NCBI GenBank assembly: GCA_018058135.1
Contig: JAGPCK010000016.1
Span: forward strand, 1-55,065
DNA from: Bacteroidia bacterium
GTDB lineage: Bacteria > Bacteroidota > Bacteroidia > UKL13-3
Direction of reading: 5' to 3'
Length of the DNA stretch: 55,065 bases
Shown: positions 33,877-43,100 of the stretch, piece by piece
Layout: each line of letters starts with the position of its first letter
Numbering within the stretch: the stretch's first letter is position 1
Made by a program: the position numbers and the translations under genes
Notes under the pieces: model-generated
Told to the model about the DNA's origin: nothing
The model's input: only the letters and a program-made list of their open reading frames with translations
Databases searched by the model: none

Positions 33877-34587
33877 TTATTCGGGTAAATCAGAATACCA
33901 TTCTATTAACTCCCTTAGTCTCTTTACTAAAATATGAGCTGTTGTACTTGGATTTGCATCTATGGGTTGTTTTCCTTTTTGTTCAATATAAAGCTTCTCC
34001 GCTCTTTCTATTGCAAGAGTTTCACTACCGAGTTCAATGAGAGCATCTATTACAGCAGTCTTCCCATGTTCATATACAAATAATTCATGTGATTTGTTAG
34101 CTTTTATCGCTGATTCTAAACTTGAATATATACCGGCACGAGGAATTGCTTTTTCTGGACTTACGTCAATAAAATGCAGTAATATCCACAATTCAAAAAC
34201 TTCATTGCTGTAAGCAACTTTCATTTTTTCTTCTTGCGCAATTTTAAAAGCTTCTATAAATCTGAGTGCATTTGCTGGAGCTTTTTCCGCATCATCTTTA
34301 TCAAAGACTACCCATACCTCATCGACTTTTTTGTTGGCCTCTTCTGCTAATTTTTCTCGTTCAAGAATTGCTTGCTCAACAACGCCCTTTGAGCTTCTGC
34401 CAGTTCCTACTGCCCTGAGAAATATTGTTTCTTCGGGAATAGCTTTTTCAAAAGTTTGGAAGTAATAAGGCTCGGTCTTGCCATCCTCACAAACTATCAG
34501 GAACAAATGAGGGTATCTTCGCCAGCGAATGGGCCGTTTATCTTTTTCCTTTGGTTCAGTCTTATTTATTGATCCTCTTTTTGCCAT
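33877..34587 (-). CDS. RloB/AbiLii-like TOPRIM-type nuclease subunit
   Basis: 236 residues. RloB-like proteins have a TOPRIM-like fold and pair with an AAA ATPase in phage defence. Visible: FLIVCEDGKTEPYYFQTF with the first acidic residue (about 31-48), VDEVWVVFDKDDAEK as the Asp motif, and SNEVFELWILLHF as the third motif, all in the usual order. It overlaps the ATPase gene by 22 bp. I infer it is the effector that acts when the ATPase detects infection; AbiL of lactococci has the same two-part make-up. The terminator at 33781-33828 follows. Confidence 0.82.
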   Translation of the reverse strand: MAKRGSINKTEPKEKDKRPIRWRRYPHLFLIVCEDGKTEPYYFQTFEKAIPEETIFLRAVGTGRSSKGVVEQAILEREKLAEEANKKVDEVWVVFDKDDAEKAPANALRFIEAFKIAQEEKMKVAYSNEVFELWILLHFIDVSPEKAIPRAGIYSSLESAIKANKSHELFVYEHGKTAVIDALIELGSETLAIERAEKLYIEQKGKQPIDANPSTTAHILVKRLRELIEWYSDLPE

Positions 34588-35909
34588 TGGGTGTTGCGAA
34601 TAAATTTTTGAAAATTACCCAAAGCAGGAATTGCTCCATATCGACCCTCAAAGTAACGTTTTTCTTTATCTGTATCAGGCCGTTCTTTTTCTGATTTAAA
34701 CTCCCCATTTTTCTCCCCAAAATAGACGAAGTCTGAAAGAGAGTATAGTTCAGTACTTTCCCATTTGTTTTTTTCTGCAAAACAAATTTGGTCTCGTCTA
34801 AGGTTTGAATAACTCAATAAATTAGTGTCGTGTGTGGCAAAAATTAATTGTGCGTTATTGGGATTACTAACCTTGTCTAAGAAAACATCAATTGTGTTCA
34901 AAGTCATAACTGGGTGTAGCTTAGCTTCAATCTCATCGATTATAAGTACGCCACCATTTGCCAATGCCCACAAAATAGGGCCACTCAGTTGAAATGCTTT
35001 TTTTGCACCTGATGACTCTCTATCTTCCCATTTCCAACTATGTGTTCTGTTTGTTGGAGTAGAGTTTGAATCATATATGCGATGTTTAGCAAATACAGTA
35101 TAGCTCTGTTTTCCTTTCAAAGTCTTTGCTAGTCTAGACTTCATGCTCTTTGGCATGCTGTCGGGCAGTTCTGACTCTTCAAAATCTTTTGTTGTTACAT
35201 CTACGTCAACAATATTTAAACTTAAAGAGGCTAAGTATTGCTTTATCTTTTCTCTATAGTCCTTTTCTTCCCAGAGTTCCACTGTTTTGATTTCTTCAAA
35301 TTCTGTATTTAGTCCATCAATCATGCTGAAATGTCTAAACCATTGCATAATATTTTTAGCCTCTTCGACATTTAGAATATCGCAAGTAGAAAGAAACAAT
35401 GCATTAATTCTAGTTGCCTCAATAGCGGCATCTATAATTTTCTTTGATCCATTGAAACCTGAGCTAACATCTATAATTTCGCCTTCCCTTTCAAATAGAT
35501 TAACCTCCCTTCCTGCTGATTTACGAAACAACCATTCTTTTTTTATTTCGCTTTCAGTAAACTCCATTCCATAGCGATAACGATTCTCTTCAATGACAAA
35601 GGATATTTCAAATCCAGTCGGCTTGTCGTCCCAACCTTCCCTCAACAGAAAAGGATCGTAAGGCAAGCGAGTAGTTGATGATGTCCTAGCAGAGATATGA
35701 ACGAGCATGTCTAACAAGCTCATAGCCTTTAGAATATTTGACTTTCCTCCCCCATTAGGCCCATACAGGGAAATAGCGTTCAGAGCCTGATACCTCCCTT
35801 TAGTGATAATGTTTTGAGTATGGTCCTTTTGTTTATTTGCAGGGATTAAACTCATCGTTTGTTCCTCTCCAATTGACCTATAGTTGGATACTTTAAATTC
35901 AAGCAACAT
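34566..35909 (-). CDS. RloA/AbiLi-like AAA ATPase
   Basis: 447 residues of the AAA15/AAA21 (OLD-related) ABC-type ATPase group. Walker A is GPNGGGKSN (50-58). The middle is variable; the signature-like ESSGAKKAFQLSGPILWAL lies near residue 300, Walker B is GGVLIIDEIEAKLHP, and the switch His is in FATHDTNLL. It ends in GRYGAIPAL, typical of RloA relatives. It probably senses a phage product and activates the RloB-like partner, whose gene overlaps it downstream. It lies 144 bp from the attC-like element. Confidence 0.85.
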   Translation of the reverse strand: MLLEFKVSNYRSIGEEQTMSLIPANKQKDHTQNIITKGRYQALNAISLYGPNGGGKSNILKAMSLLDMLVHISARTSSTTRLPYDPFLLREGWDDKPTGFEISFVIEENRYRYGMEFTESEIKKEWLFRKSAGREVNLFEREGEIIDVSSGFNGSKKIIDAAIEATRINALFLSTCDILNVEEAKNIMQWFRHFSMIDGLNTEFEEIKTVELWEEKDYREKIKQYLASLSLNIVDVDVTTKDFEESELPDSMPKSMKSRLAKTLKGKQSYTVFAKHRIYDSNSTPTNRTHSWKWEDRESSGAKKAFQLSGPILWALANGGVLIIDEIEAKLHPVMTLNTIDVFLDKVSNPNNAQLIFATHDTNLLSYSNLRRDQICFAEKNKWESTELYSLSDFVYFGEKNGEFKSEKERPDTDKEKRYFEGRYGAIPALGNFQKFIRNTQWQKEDQ

Positions 35910-36052
35910 GGCTTATTTTGTATTTATTCTACAAAAATAGCACACTTCGCCTAAATAACAAGCATCAAGTTTCTGTGATGTTTTGAGCCTTGGTTCATTG
36001 AAAAATCTCCCAAGATGTTGAATAGTTCACAGTTGTCGGTGCGCAAAGCCTT

Positions 36053-36187
36053 GCCGGTAACGTTTCGGGGCTTGGCGATGGCGGGCATTACGAAGCACAA
36101 ACTGTCGGCAAGCACAAATGTAAAATAGAAGCACAACACTTCAATTAACCACTGTCCGCCCGCTATCGCTAAGCCCATGTTAGCGGC
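36053..36187 (-). repeat. attC-like 135-bp inverted-repeat element
   Basis: Outer arms GCCGGTAAC (36053-36061) and GTTAGCGGC (36179-36187) pair with one mismatch, and inner arms GGGCTTGGCGATGGCGGGC (36068-36086) and GCCCGCTATCGCTAAGCCC (36158-36176) pair over 19 positions with two G-T. The loop has three copies of AAGCACAA (36093, 36110, 36129). In the minus orientation it begins with CTAAC, ends with GTTAC, and the stop codon of the 36180 gene is inside its first arm, as in integron gene cassettes. The canonical RYYYAAC/GTTRRRY core is only partly met. Confidence 0.6.
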
Positions 36188-37331
36188 TGTTATTCTTTCC
36201 AGCGATTTCATTTACCCAACTTGTCAAGTCAGCATACTCCAATAAAGACATTTGTGTTTTAATTTGTTCGGTAAATTGTTTTGCTTCATCAGAAAAATAA
36301 GAACTGGTAACTAGAACTCCCGCAGTGGCTCTATCCGCAGTCACAGTTCCATATAATTCACGAACAAGACGAACTCCGACAGGATTCTCTGCAGCATACT
36401 TTTTGCATTCAACATAGTAAATAAATTTCCCCATTCTCTTATTTTCAACAATAAATAAATCCTTTCCTCCGTCATGTGTTTGTTGGGTCAACGAAACATT
36501 ATAACCATCTTTTTCAAATAATTCCGCAACAAATTCCTCAAATTGTCTTGAAGACAACGAGTGAATGAGTTTGGGATTCTCATTAACTTTATGGATAAGC
36601 TTAGAATTAATAACTCTGACATCTGTTATAATTTTAGGGGCTTCTGGAATTAATATTTTAGAATTAGACTCATCAACTAGTAACAGATTTTTGTAAATCA
36701 ATTTTTGAGTTACAAGGGATAGTATTTCTCTAGGGGTTAATTTGTTTGAATTGACTAACTCAGTCGTTAGAAATGTTAGAAGAGGGTTATAGTCTAAAGC
36801 GTCCAAAATTGGTTTAAACACCTCCAATGATTCGTCATTAAAATCTCCATGAGCCAATCGATTCCTTATTAATCTAAATGCTTCATCTTGAGAAAAATTA
36901 TTAAGATTAATTGAATATGAGTTAGCAGATAAAATATCTAAAACTGAAGCGGCATATGGTCTGGTTGTTAGAATCGTTTTATGACCATATTTTCTCCCCT
37001 CTTTGACAACATGCAGTATCCTATTTCTTTCATCATTATTCAGGATTTCATCTATCCCGTCAATTATTGTGAGTGTCGTCTCCCCTGGATTAAGTGGCTT
37101 TTCAAGAGAGTTCAATTGTGATTTTTCAAATTCAAGGGAAATACCCCTCAAGTAGTTGATGTGTTTAAAGTTTAAAGGGTTAAGCTCAGTGTAAATTTTG
37201 GCAAGTGTTGTCTTGCCAATTCCAGCGTTACCTATAATTAGCACATTATTATAATTACTTAAGCCAAATGAAATTTTTTCTATTTCATTGTCTCTGTTAA
37301 CATAGAAGTCAAGTAAAGAAAGTTTGTCCAT
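36180..37331 (-). CDS. STAND/NACHT-like NTPase fused to an Mrr-type restriction endonuclease
   Basis: 383 residues. The N-terminal half is a P-loop NTPase: Walker A GNAGIGKTT (34-42), Walker B TLTIIDGIDEI (86-96), and sensor TILTTRP (119-125), typical of NACHT/STAND proteins. Residues 140-215 are helical and may be the winged-helix lid. The C-terminal part (about 255-375) is an Mrr-cat PD-(D/E)XK nuclease: QFEEFVAELFEKDGY, catalytic D291 in DGGKDLF and E308-x-K310 in VECKKY. No repeat sensor region is present, unlike larger STAND defence proteins. The nuclease is at the C-terminus, not the N-terminus. It ends inside an attC-like element, so it may be a mobile cassette. Confidence 0.85.
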   Translation of the reverse strand: MDKLSLLDFYVNRDNEIEKISFGLSNYNNVLIIGNAGIGKTTLAKIYTELNPLNFKHINYLRGISLEFEKSQLNSLEKPLNPGETTLTIIDGIDEILNNDERNRILHVVKEGRKYGHKTILTTRPYAASVLDILSANSYSINLNNFSQDEAFRLIRNRLAHGDFNDESLEVFKPILDALDYNPLLTFLTTELVNSNKLTPREILSLVTQKLIYKNLLLVDESNSKILIPEAPKIITDVRVINSKLIHKVNENPKLIHSLSSRQFEEFVAELFEKDGYNVSLTQQTHDGGKDLFIVENKRMGKFIYYVECKKYAAENPVGVRLVRELYGTVTADRATAGVLVTSSYFSDEAKQFTEQIKTQMSLLEYADLTSWVNEIAGKNNSR

Positions 37332-37350
37332 TTGCTATGGTGGTATAATT

Positions 37351-37425
37351 GCCACATAACTAGTATATATGTGCCACATTATGGCACATATCCACCTGTT
37401 TTTGGGTAGGCATGTGCCATAATGG
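37351..37425 (-). promoter_or_regulatory. Operator-like repeats upstream of the NTPase-nuclease gene
   Basis: ATATGTGCCA (37367-37376) and TGGCACATAT (37382-37391) are perfect arms with a 5-bp spacer. Related copies, GCCACATAAC (37351-37360) and ATGTGCCATAATGG (37412-37425), lie on both sides. The spacing (about 24 and 37-45 bp) is compatible with cooperative binding by a dimeric repressor. The minus strand also contains TAGTTATG, one mismatch from a -7 element. The cognate regulator is not in the window. Confidence 0.45.
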
Positions 37426-37519
37426 TTCACATTGTATAAAAATATCGAGGGGGTGTTGCGCAGCCATATCAGATAAATTTAAGGTAAAATTAACCGGCTG
37501 CAGGCACAAAAGCAAATAA

Positions 37520-37531
37520 AGGCTTTAGCCT
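37520..37531 (-). terminator. Weak hairpin after lon
   Basis: AGGCT/AGCCT with a two-base loop, followed on the minus strand by TTTATTT. It is 43 bp past the lon stop. Short, so uncertain. Confidence 0.3.
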
Positions 37532-37573
37532 CTCAGGTAAAACAAGGTAACTTAAAGCAACTTCAACGCAGGT

Positions 37574-40060
37574 TTAATTCACCCGCTTCAGGGTGTTTTC
37601 CTCTTTGTTGGTTACAATCAGTTTCATGGGGTTGGTTACTTTCTCATTGAGTAAAGCAATGTCCAGTACTTCCAGCATGTTTTTAGCGTAGTGGAAAGTT
37701 AAATCACTGATGTATTCGGGCTTAATGTCTTCAATGTCTTTGCGGTTTTGCTCACACAAAATAATTTCTTTAATACCCGCGCGCTTGGCGGCCAGTATTT
37801 TTTCTTTGATACCACCTACAGGCAACACCTTTCCGCGTAGGGTAATCTCACCGGTCATGGCTAAGTGCGATTTTACCTTACGTTGGGTAAACAAAGAGGC
37901 CAATGAAGTCAACATGGTTACCCCGGCAGATGGCCCGTCCTTAGGCACAGCACCGGCAGGTACGTGAATGTGAATGTCGTAGTTATCAAACAAATCAGCA
38001 TCAATATCGAGGTAATCGCAATGGCCTTTCAAAAAGGAGAGGGCCGTAATAGCTGATTCTTTCATTACATCACCCAGTTTTCCGGTAAGGGTAAGTTTGC
38101 CTTTGCCTTTTGTAATAGAGCTTTCCACAAACAAAATTTCGCCACCTACAGGAGTCCAGGCTAAGCCCGTAACCACACCGGCCACGTCATTGTCCTGGTA
38201 CATTTCTTTCTCCATACGTTCAGCGCCCAAAATGCGCAGCACATCTTCTTCACTTAAAATGTGGTTGCTCTTTTCCTTCATCACAATGGACTTGGCCACT
38301 GAACGGGCCAGGGAAGATATTTTTTTCTCCAGTCCGCGCACGCCCGATTCGCGGGTGTAATCTTCAATTACTTTGGTAATGGCTTTATCCGTTAACCCGA
38401 AGTCTTTGGTTTTTAGTCCGTGAAATTTGCGTTGTTTTGGCAGCAGGTATTTTTTGCTTATTTCAATTTTCTCTTCCAGTGTGTACCCGTTAATTTCGAT
38501 AATCTCCAGACGATCGAGTAAAGCAGGTTGTATGGTATCTAAACTGTTGGCTGTGGCAATAAACATTACGTTAGATAAGTCATACTCCAGTTCCAGGTAG
38601 TTATCGTAGAAGGTGCTGTTTTGTTCAGGGTCCAATACCTCCAACAGGGCAGAGGAAGGGTCGCCACGAAAATCACTTCCTACCTTATCAATTTCATCCA
38701 ATACAAAAACAGGGTTATCTGTTTTGGCTTTTTTAATGTTTTGAATAATACGACCGGGCATGGCACCAATGTACGTTTTGCGGTGACCGCGCACTTCGGC
38801 TTCATCATGCAAGCCGCCTAAGGAAACACGCACGTATTTTCTGCCCAATGCTTTTGCAATGGATTTACCCAAAGATGTTTTACCAACCCCCGGAGGGCCG
38901 TACAAACACAGAATAGGGCTTTTGAGGTCGCCTTTCAGTTTGAGCACAGCGAGGTATTCCAGAATACGGTCTTTTACCTTATCCATCCCGAAGTGGTCTT
39001 TATCCAACACCTTCTGGGCATTTTTTAAATCGAAATTATCTTTAGTGCTTTCGCCCCAAGGCAATTCAATAAGTGTTTGTACGTAGTTGAGTGAAACCGA
39101 ATAGTCAGGCGACATGGGGTTCATGCGCATCAGCTTATCCAACTCTTTGTTGTATGCTTCGTGAATGGTTTTGTTCCATTTTTTCTGTGCTCCGCGGGCA
39201 CGCAGGTTTTCTATTTCCTTGTCAGGCGAATCTTGTCCCAGTTCTTCCTGAAGGGCACGTATTTGTTGTTGTAAGAAAAAGTCGCGTTGCTGTTTATCGA
39301 GGTCGTTGCGCACCTTGCTTTGTATCTCATTCTTGAGTTGCAGCATCTGAAGTTCTTTGGTAAGAAACTCCAGCACCTTGGCTGCGCGGTCTTTAAAATT
39401 GGTAACCTCCAGTATGGTTTGTTTGTCCTTTACATCCACATTAAGGTTGGAAGAAATAAAATTCACCAGAAAGGTAGGGCTGTCAATATTCTTCAATGCA
39501 AATCCGGCTTCTGAAGGGATATTGGGCGATTGTTCAATAATGCTGTAAGAAAGTTCTTTGATGGAGGAGATAAGGGCTTTAAGTTCCTCATCGGGTTTTG
39601 TTTTTTTCTCGTCTATGGCTGAAACACTGGCGCGTATATAAGGCTCCACGGCCTGGCATTCGCCCAATACAAAACGTTTTTTTCCCTGAATAATAACGGT
39701 GGTGTTACCATCAGGCATACGCAGCATTTTTAATATTTGTGCTACAGTACCCACGGTATTCAGGTCACTGAAATTCGGGTCTTCCACCAAGGCATCTTTT
39801 TGAGAAACTACTCCGATGATTTTATCTCCTTTGTGTGCGTCTTTGATAAGCTTGATAGATTTATCGCGACCTACGGTAATAGGTATTACCACACCCGGAA
39901 AAAGTACGGTATTGCGCAGGGGCAATATTGGCAGAGTTTCCGGTGTTTTTTCCCGGTTCATTTCATCTTCTTCTTCCTGAGAAAGAAGCTGTATGAAGTC
40001 GTTATTATCTTTGTCGTCTTGAAAAAGGCCTGACAATATCAAATTTCCTGTGTCGTTCAT
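37574..40060 (-). CDS. lon: ATP-dependent protease Lon
   Basis: A cytosolic quality-control protease. About 828 residues from the ATG at 40058-40060 (a TTG three codons upstream is less likely). The N-terminal LonSB domain (about 45-245) contains LPILPLRNTVLFPGVV; the coiled-coil helical region follows; Walker A is GPPGVGKTS (about 388-396), Walker B FVLDEIDKV, and the catalytic Ser is in KDGPSAGVTM near residue 720 with the Lys in GGIKEKILAAKRAG. The normal Lon length. The TAACTTTG motif at 40147-40140 is a possible promoter. Confidence 0.96.
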   Translation of the reverse strand: MNDTGNLILSGLFQDDKDNNDFIQLLSQEEEDEMNREKTPETLPILPLRNTVLFPGVVIPITVGRDKSIKLIKDAHKGDKIIGVVSQKDALVEDPNFSDLNTVGTVAQILKMLRMPDGNTTVIIQGKKRFVLGECQAVEPYIRASVSAIDEKKTKPDEELKALISSIKELSYSIIEQSPNIPSEAGFALKNIDSPTFLVNFISSNLNVDVKDKQTILEVTNFKDRAAKVLEFLTKELQMLQLKNEIQSKVRNDLDKQQRDFFLQQQIRALQEELGQDSPDKEIENLRARGAQKKWNKTIHEAYNKELDKLMRMNPMSPDYSVSLNYVQTLIELPWGESTKDNFDLKNAQKVLDKDHFGMDKVKDRILEYLAVLKLKGDLKSPILCLYGPPGVGKTSLGKSIAKALGRKYVRVSLGGLHDEAEVRGHRKTYIGAMPGRIIQNIKKAKTDNPVFVLDEIDKVGSDFRGDPSSALLEVLDPEQNSTFYDNYLELEYDLSNVMFIATANSLDTIQPALLDRLEIIEINGYTLEEKIEISKKYLLPKQRKFHGLKTKDFGLTDKAITKVIEDYTRESGVRGLEKKISSLARSVAKSIVMKEKSNHILSEEDVLRILGAERMEKEMYQDNDVAGVVTGLAWTPVGGEILFVESSITKGKGKLTLTGKLGDVMKESAITALSFLKGHCDYLDIDADLFDNYDIHIHVPAGAVPKDGPSAGVTMLTSLASLFTQRKVKSHLAMTGEITLRGKVLPVGGIKEKILAAKRAGIKEIILCEQNRKDIEDIKPEYISDLTFHYAKNMLEVLDIALLNEKVTNPMKLIVTNKEENTLKRVN

Positions 40061-40139
40061 GTGGTTCAATTTACGGTCAAAATGGCATACAGATTAGGTA
40101 TTTCTACATAAGCTGCACTATTTTTCAATAGCTGTGCCA

Positions 40140-40147
40140 CAAAGTTA
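40140..40147 (-). promoter_or_regulatory. Possible lon promoter -7 element
   Basis: On the minus strand TAACTTTG matches TAnnTTTG; the start would be near 40133, leaving a 73-nt leader with a CTATT/AATAG hairpin. No -33 TTG is at 19 bp. Confidence 0.35.
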
Positions 40148-43100
40148 CCTGATCATGGTAACATCGCCACTGGTCACGTACATTTTGTTGTCCCAGCCGC
40201 TGTAAGTAATGAGGTAAACAAACACATCATCATGCTCGCGGTTGCTTTTGAATGTTCCATCCCAGCGAAAGTGCCGGTCGTTGGTTTCAAAAATCATTTC
40301 TCCCCAGCGGTTAAACAGTTTAAGGTTAAATGTTTTTACAAAAGAAGGTACGTTCAGCCAATCATCATTTAGCCCGTCACCATTGGGGCTAAAAGCGGTA
40401 GGTACAAACAACAGCGGTTTCTGAATCAGTTCAATGGTATTGGATGAGCTTTCAAAAGAAGTAGTGCTTTTAGCATTTTCACGAGCTACAACGCGGTAAT
40501 AGTACAAGCCGCAATCATCGTACATGCTGGTATCCGTAGTTTCTTTTTTGAGGGGCGAAATGGTTTCAATGTCCAGTTCAGGAATAAACGGATCTGTTCT
40601 TTTCAGTCGGTAATTCTCTGCGGGCAATTTCCAATAGGTGTATGGATTCCACCGCAGTTGGTGCCGAAAGGGTAGGCTTTCTCCTTTCAACAAAATGGTA
40701 CAATGCTCGTATGCTTCTTTTGACTCCAGACCGCATTCATTAAACAACGTAGTTTTGTAACAATACGATTGCTGTTTTACATTCACAGCCGTATCAGTAA
40801 ATATGCCGCTGAATGCAGTATCGAACACCTGATACAATAAAAATTGTTCATCAGGGTCGTTGGGTCTTTTATAGATGCGGTATTGTTCTATCAGTTTTTC
40901 TTTACTCTTGGTGAAACGCACTTCCACCTCTTTGTTATCAACCACAGTTACGTAGTTCATGTTTACAGGGCCCGGTGAAAATTTAGGGTCGAGCAGGGTA
41001 CAGGTAGGCTCTGAAGTATCTCCGGGAATATCGCAAATGTTTACTCCTTTGGCATAGTAACAGTAGTTGTTAAAGTTTTGCGCAAGGGCCGTGTTGTCAA
41101 TAAACTCCAACACTTCACCTTTCATAAACTTGCCCAACAGTCTTACTTCTCCTGAAGGCGATTTTCTGTAGAGTAAGTGGTAAGCAAAGAATTTATCCGT
41201 AGTATCATATTCCCAACGAACCCTTACACTGTTGTCGTTCAGTTTTTTTACACAATAGAAAGTTGGCGGAGCGGGTGAGGGCGGAGGTACCACACGAATG
41301 TGAATGCGGTTGGTGCGCGAGTTAGGTACAGGACAGGCATTGTCCCACACCAGCAAGTGAATGGTAAATGTATCTTCTCTTAAATCCTGACACAAGGGTT
41401 TCCAGGAAATTTTACCCCAGGCTTCATCAATACCACCGCTGCCTTCCAGTTTACCGGTGTTTACGGATATATTACCGGGTGCGAGTATCTCTCCGCTGAA
41501 TTCAAATTTAAGCGTGTACTTGCGCGGCTTTTTACTTTTGATGGTAAAGTTGTAGTAGAAACTATCTGTTGCCATAGCGGTAAGCACGGTATCCATGGCC
41601 ATATCAAACGGATTGTATACAGCAGTATCGGGATACAGTTTGGTGCAGGAGAAACGGGTGGTATCAGAGTTTTTGTTGCACACATTTACGCCATACATGT
41701 AGTAGCAAAAATCATTGAGTTTGTGTTGAGGTGTATTGAGGTCTATCAGGCTGTCATCAATGTTCTGCGTCATCTGGTGAAACGGTGCCTGTACGCTTTC
41801 GTCAGGAAATACCTTATTCATCACAATCTGCTTAAAGAAGCGTTGGTTTACTGATTTATCAGCTGTCCACACCAGTTGCGTGGTGTTGGAATCAATACTT
41901 TTAATGCAGCTCAACTCAGGAGGTAAAACATCAGGAATAGGTTTTACGAGTATGCGTATTCTACCGAAAGCAAATTTCTGATCAGGACAGGCATTGTCGC
42001 GAATACTGATGCTGATGTCCATGGTATCTGTGCGCGCGTTTACGCACTTTGTTCCCCATACTAAGGCGGCACTCAGATTTTTTTTGCCTTTGGTTGGTCC
42101 GATAATACGTGCAGGGTTACCGCCTGTGGAATCAGGGTTAAACACTTTTCCGCTGTAACTGAAAAATACTGAATCATCCTGATCGGGATCAAAAATAGAG
42201 AAGGGATAGTAGATGGAATCGGTGGCGTAAACAGTCAAAAAAGTATCGGTGAGAAACACAGGAGCTTTTAATGAGTTGTTCAGGTTAATTTTGAATGTGG
42301 CATTGTTGCAATTAAAACTGTTGTTGGTGCGCGACCATGCACTAGTGGAGGTAGGGAAGTCAGAGAAGCCACGGCAACCGCCACAAACCGATTGGTAAAC
42401 AATTCCTTTATCATCAAAACGGCTGGTACCTCCGTCAACATGTTCTTCGCTTTGTGGCCCACCGAAATAGGTAGCATAAATAACTTTGTCCAACTTGCCA
42501 CTCATCACCAGAATGTAAAAATCAGAGCCATCAGTATTTTGCTGGTAGGCATTGGTGGAAGTGGGCATACCTGTTGTTTTTCCCGTTGCACTATTGTAAT
42601 TATTGTTGGTTTCTCCACCCCAGCCGGAGAAGGAAACATTCCCGCAGCGGTCAATCAAAAACGCGGAAGGTGATATCTCGGTTCCTATGTTTCCTGCTGC
42701 ATTTGATCCGATAGTTGTGGAGTAGATCAGGCTGCTTAAATCACTATTAAAAGCGGAAATAAAAATGCCTCCCAGATTAACTTTGTAAACACCTGCTGTG
42801 CTCACAAAGTTGGTATTGTCTGTTTGCCCCGTTACGTAAACCCTACCGGTTGATTCTTCTACCTGAACAAAATAAATCTGGTCATAAGTGGAGGTGCCGA
42901 AGAAGGTGCTGCTTAATGTAGTGAATGTGGCAGTTTCAATTCGCATCAGGTAACCATCAGCAGTTCCGCCTGCATAAGTGTTTTGGTATCCATTGGAGGT
43001 CGTAAATACATCACCTGTGGTGGTTCCTCCGCAAAGGTAAATCTGGCTTTGATCAGCATTAAAGTTAAGGCCATACCCTGCTACATGTCCGGTACCGTCA

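Noticed and set aside
36093..36136. Three AAGCACAA repeats as a CRISPR array
   Set aside because: The repeats are 8 bp, the gaps are 9 and 11 bp, and there are no cas genes.
35951..36211. An 86-residue ORF on the minus strand covering the attC-like element
   Set aside because: It overlaps the inverted repeat almost exactly and the end of the nuclease gene; its translation is the repeat itself. It is more likely a non-coding element.
33877..37331. A prophage or complete type I restriction system
   Set aside because: There are no phage structural genes, no methyltransferase, no specificity subunit and no integrase in the window.
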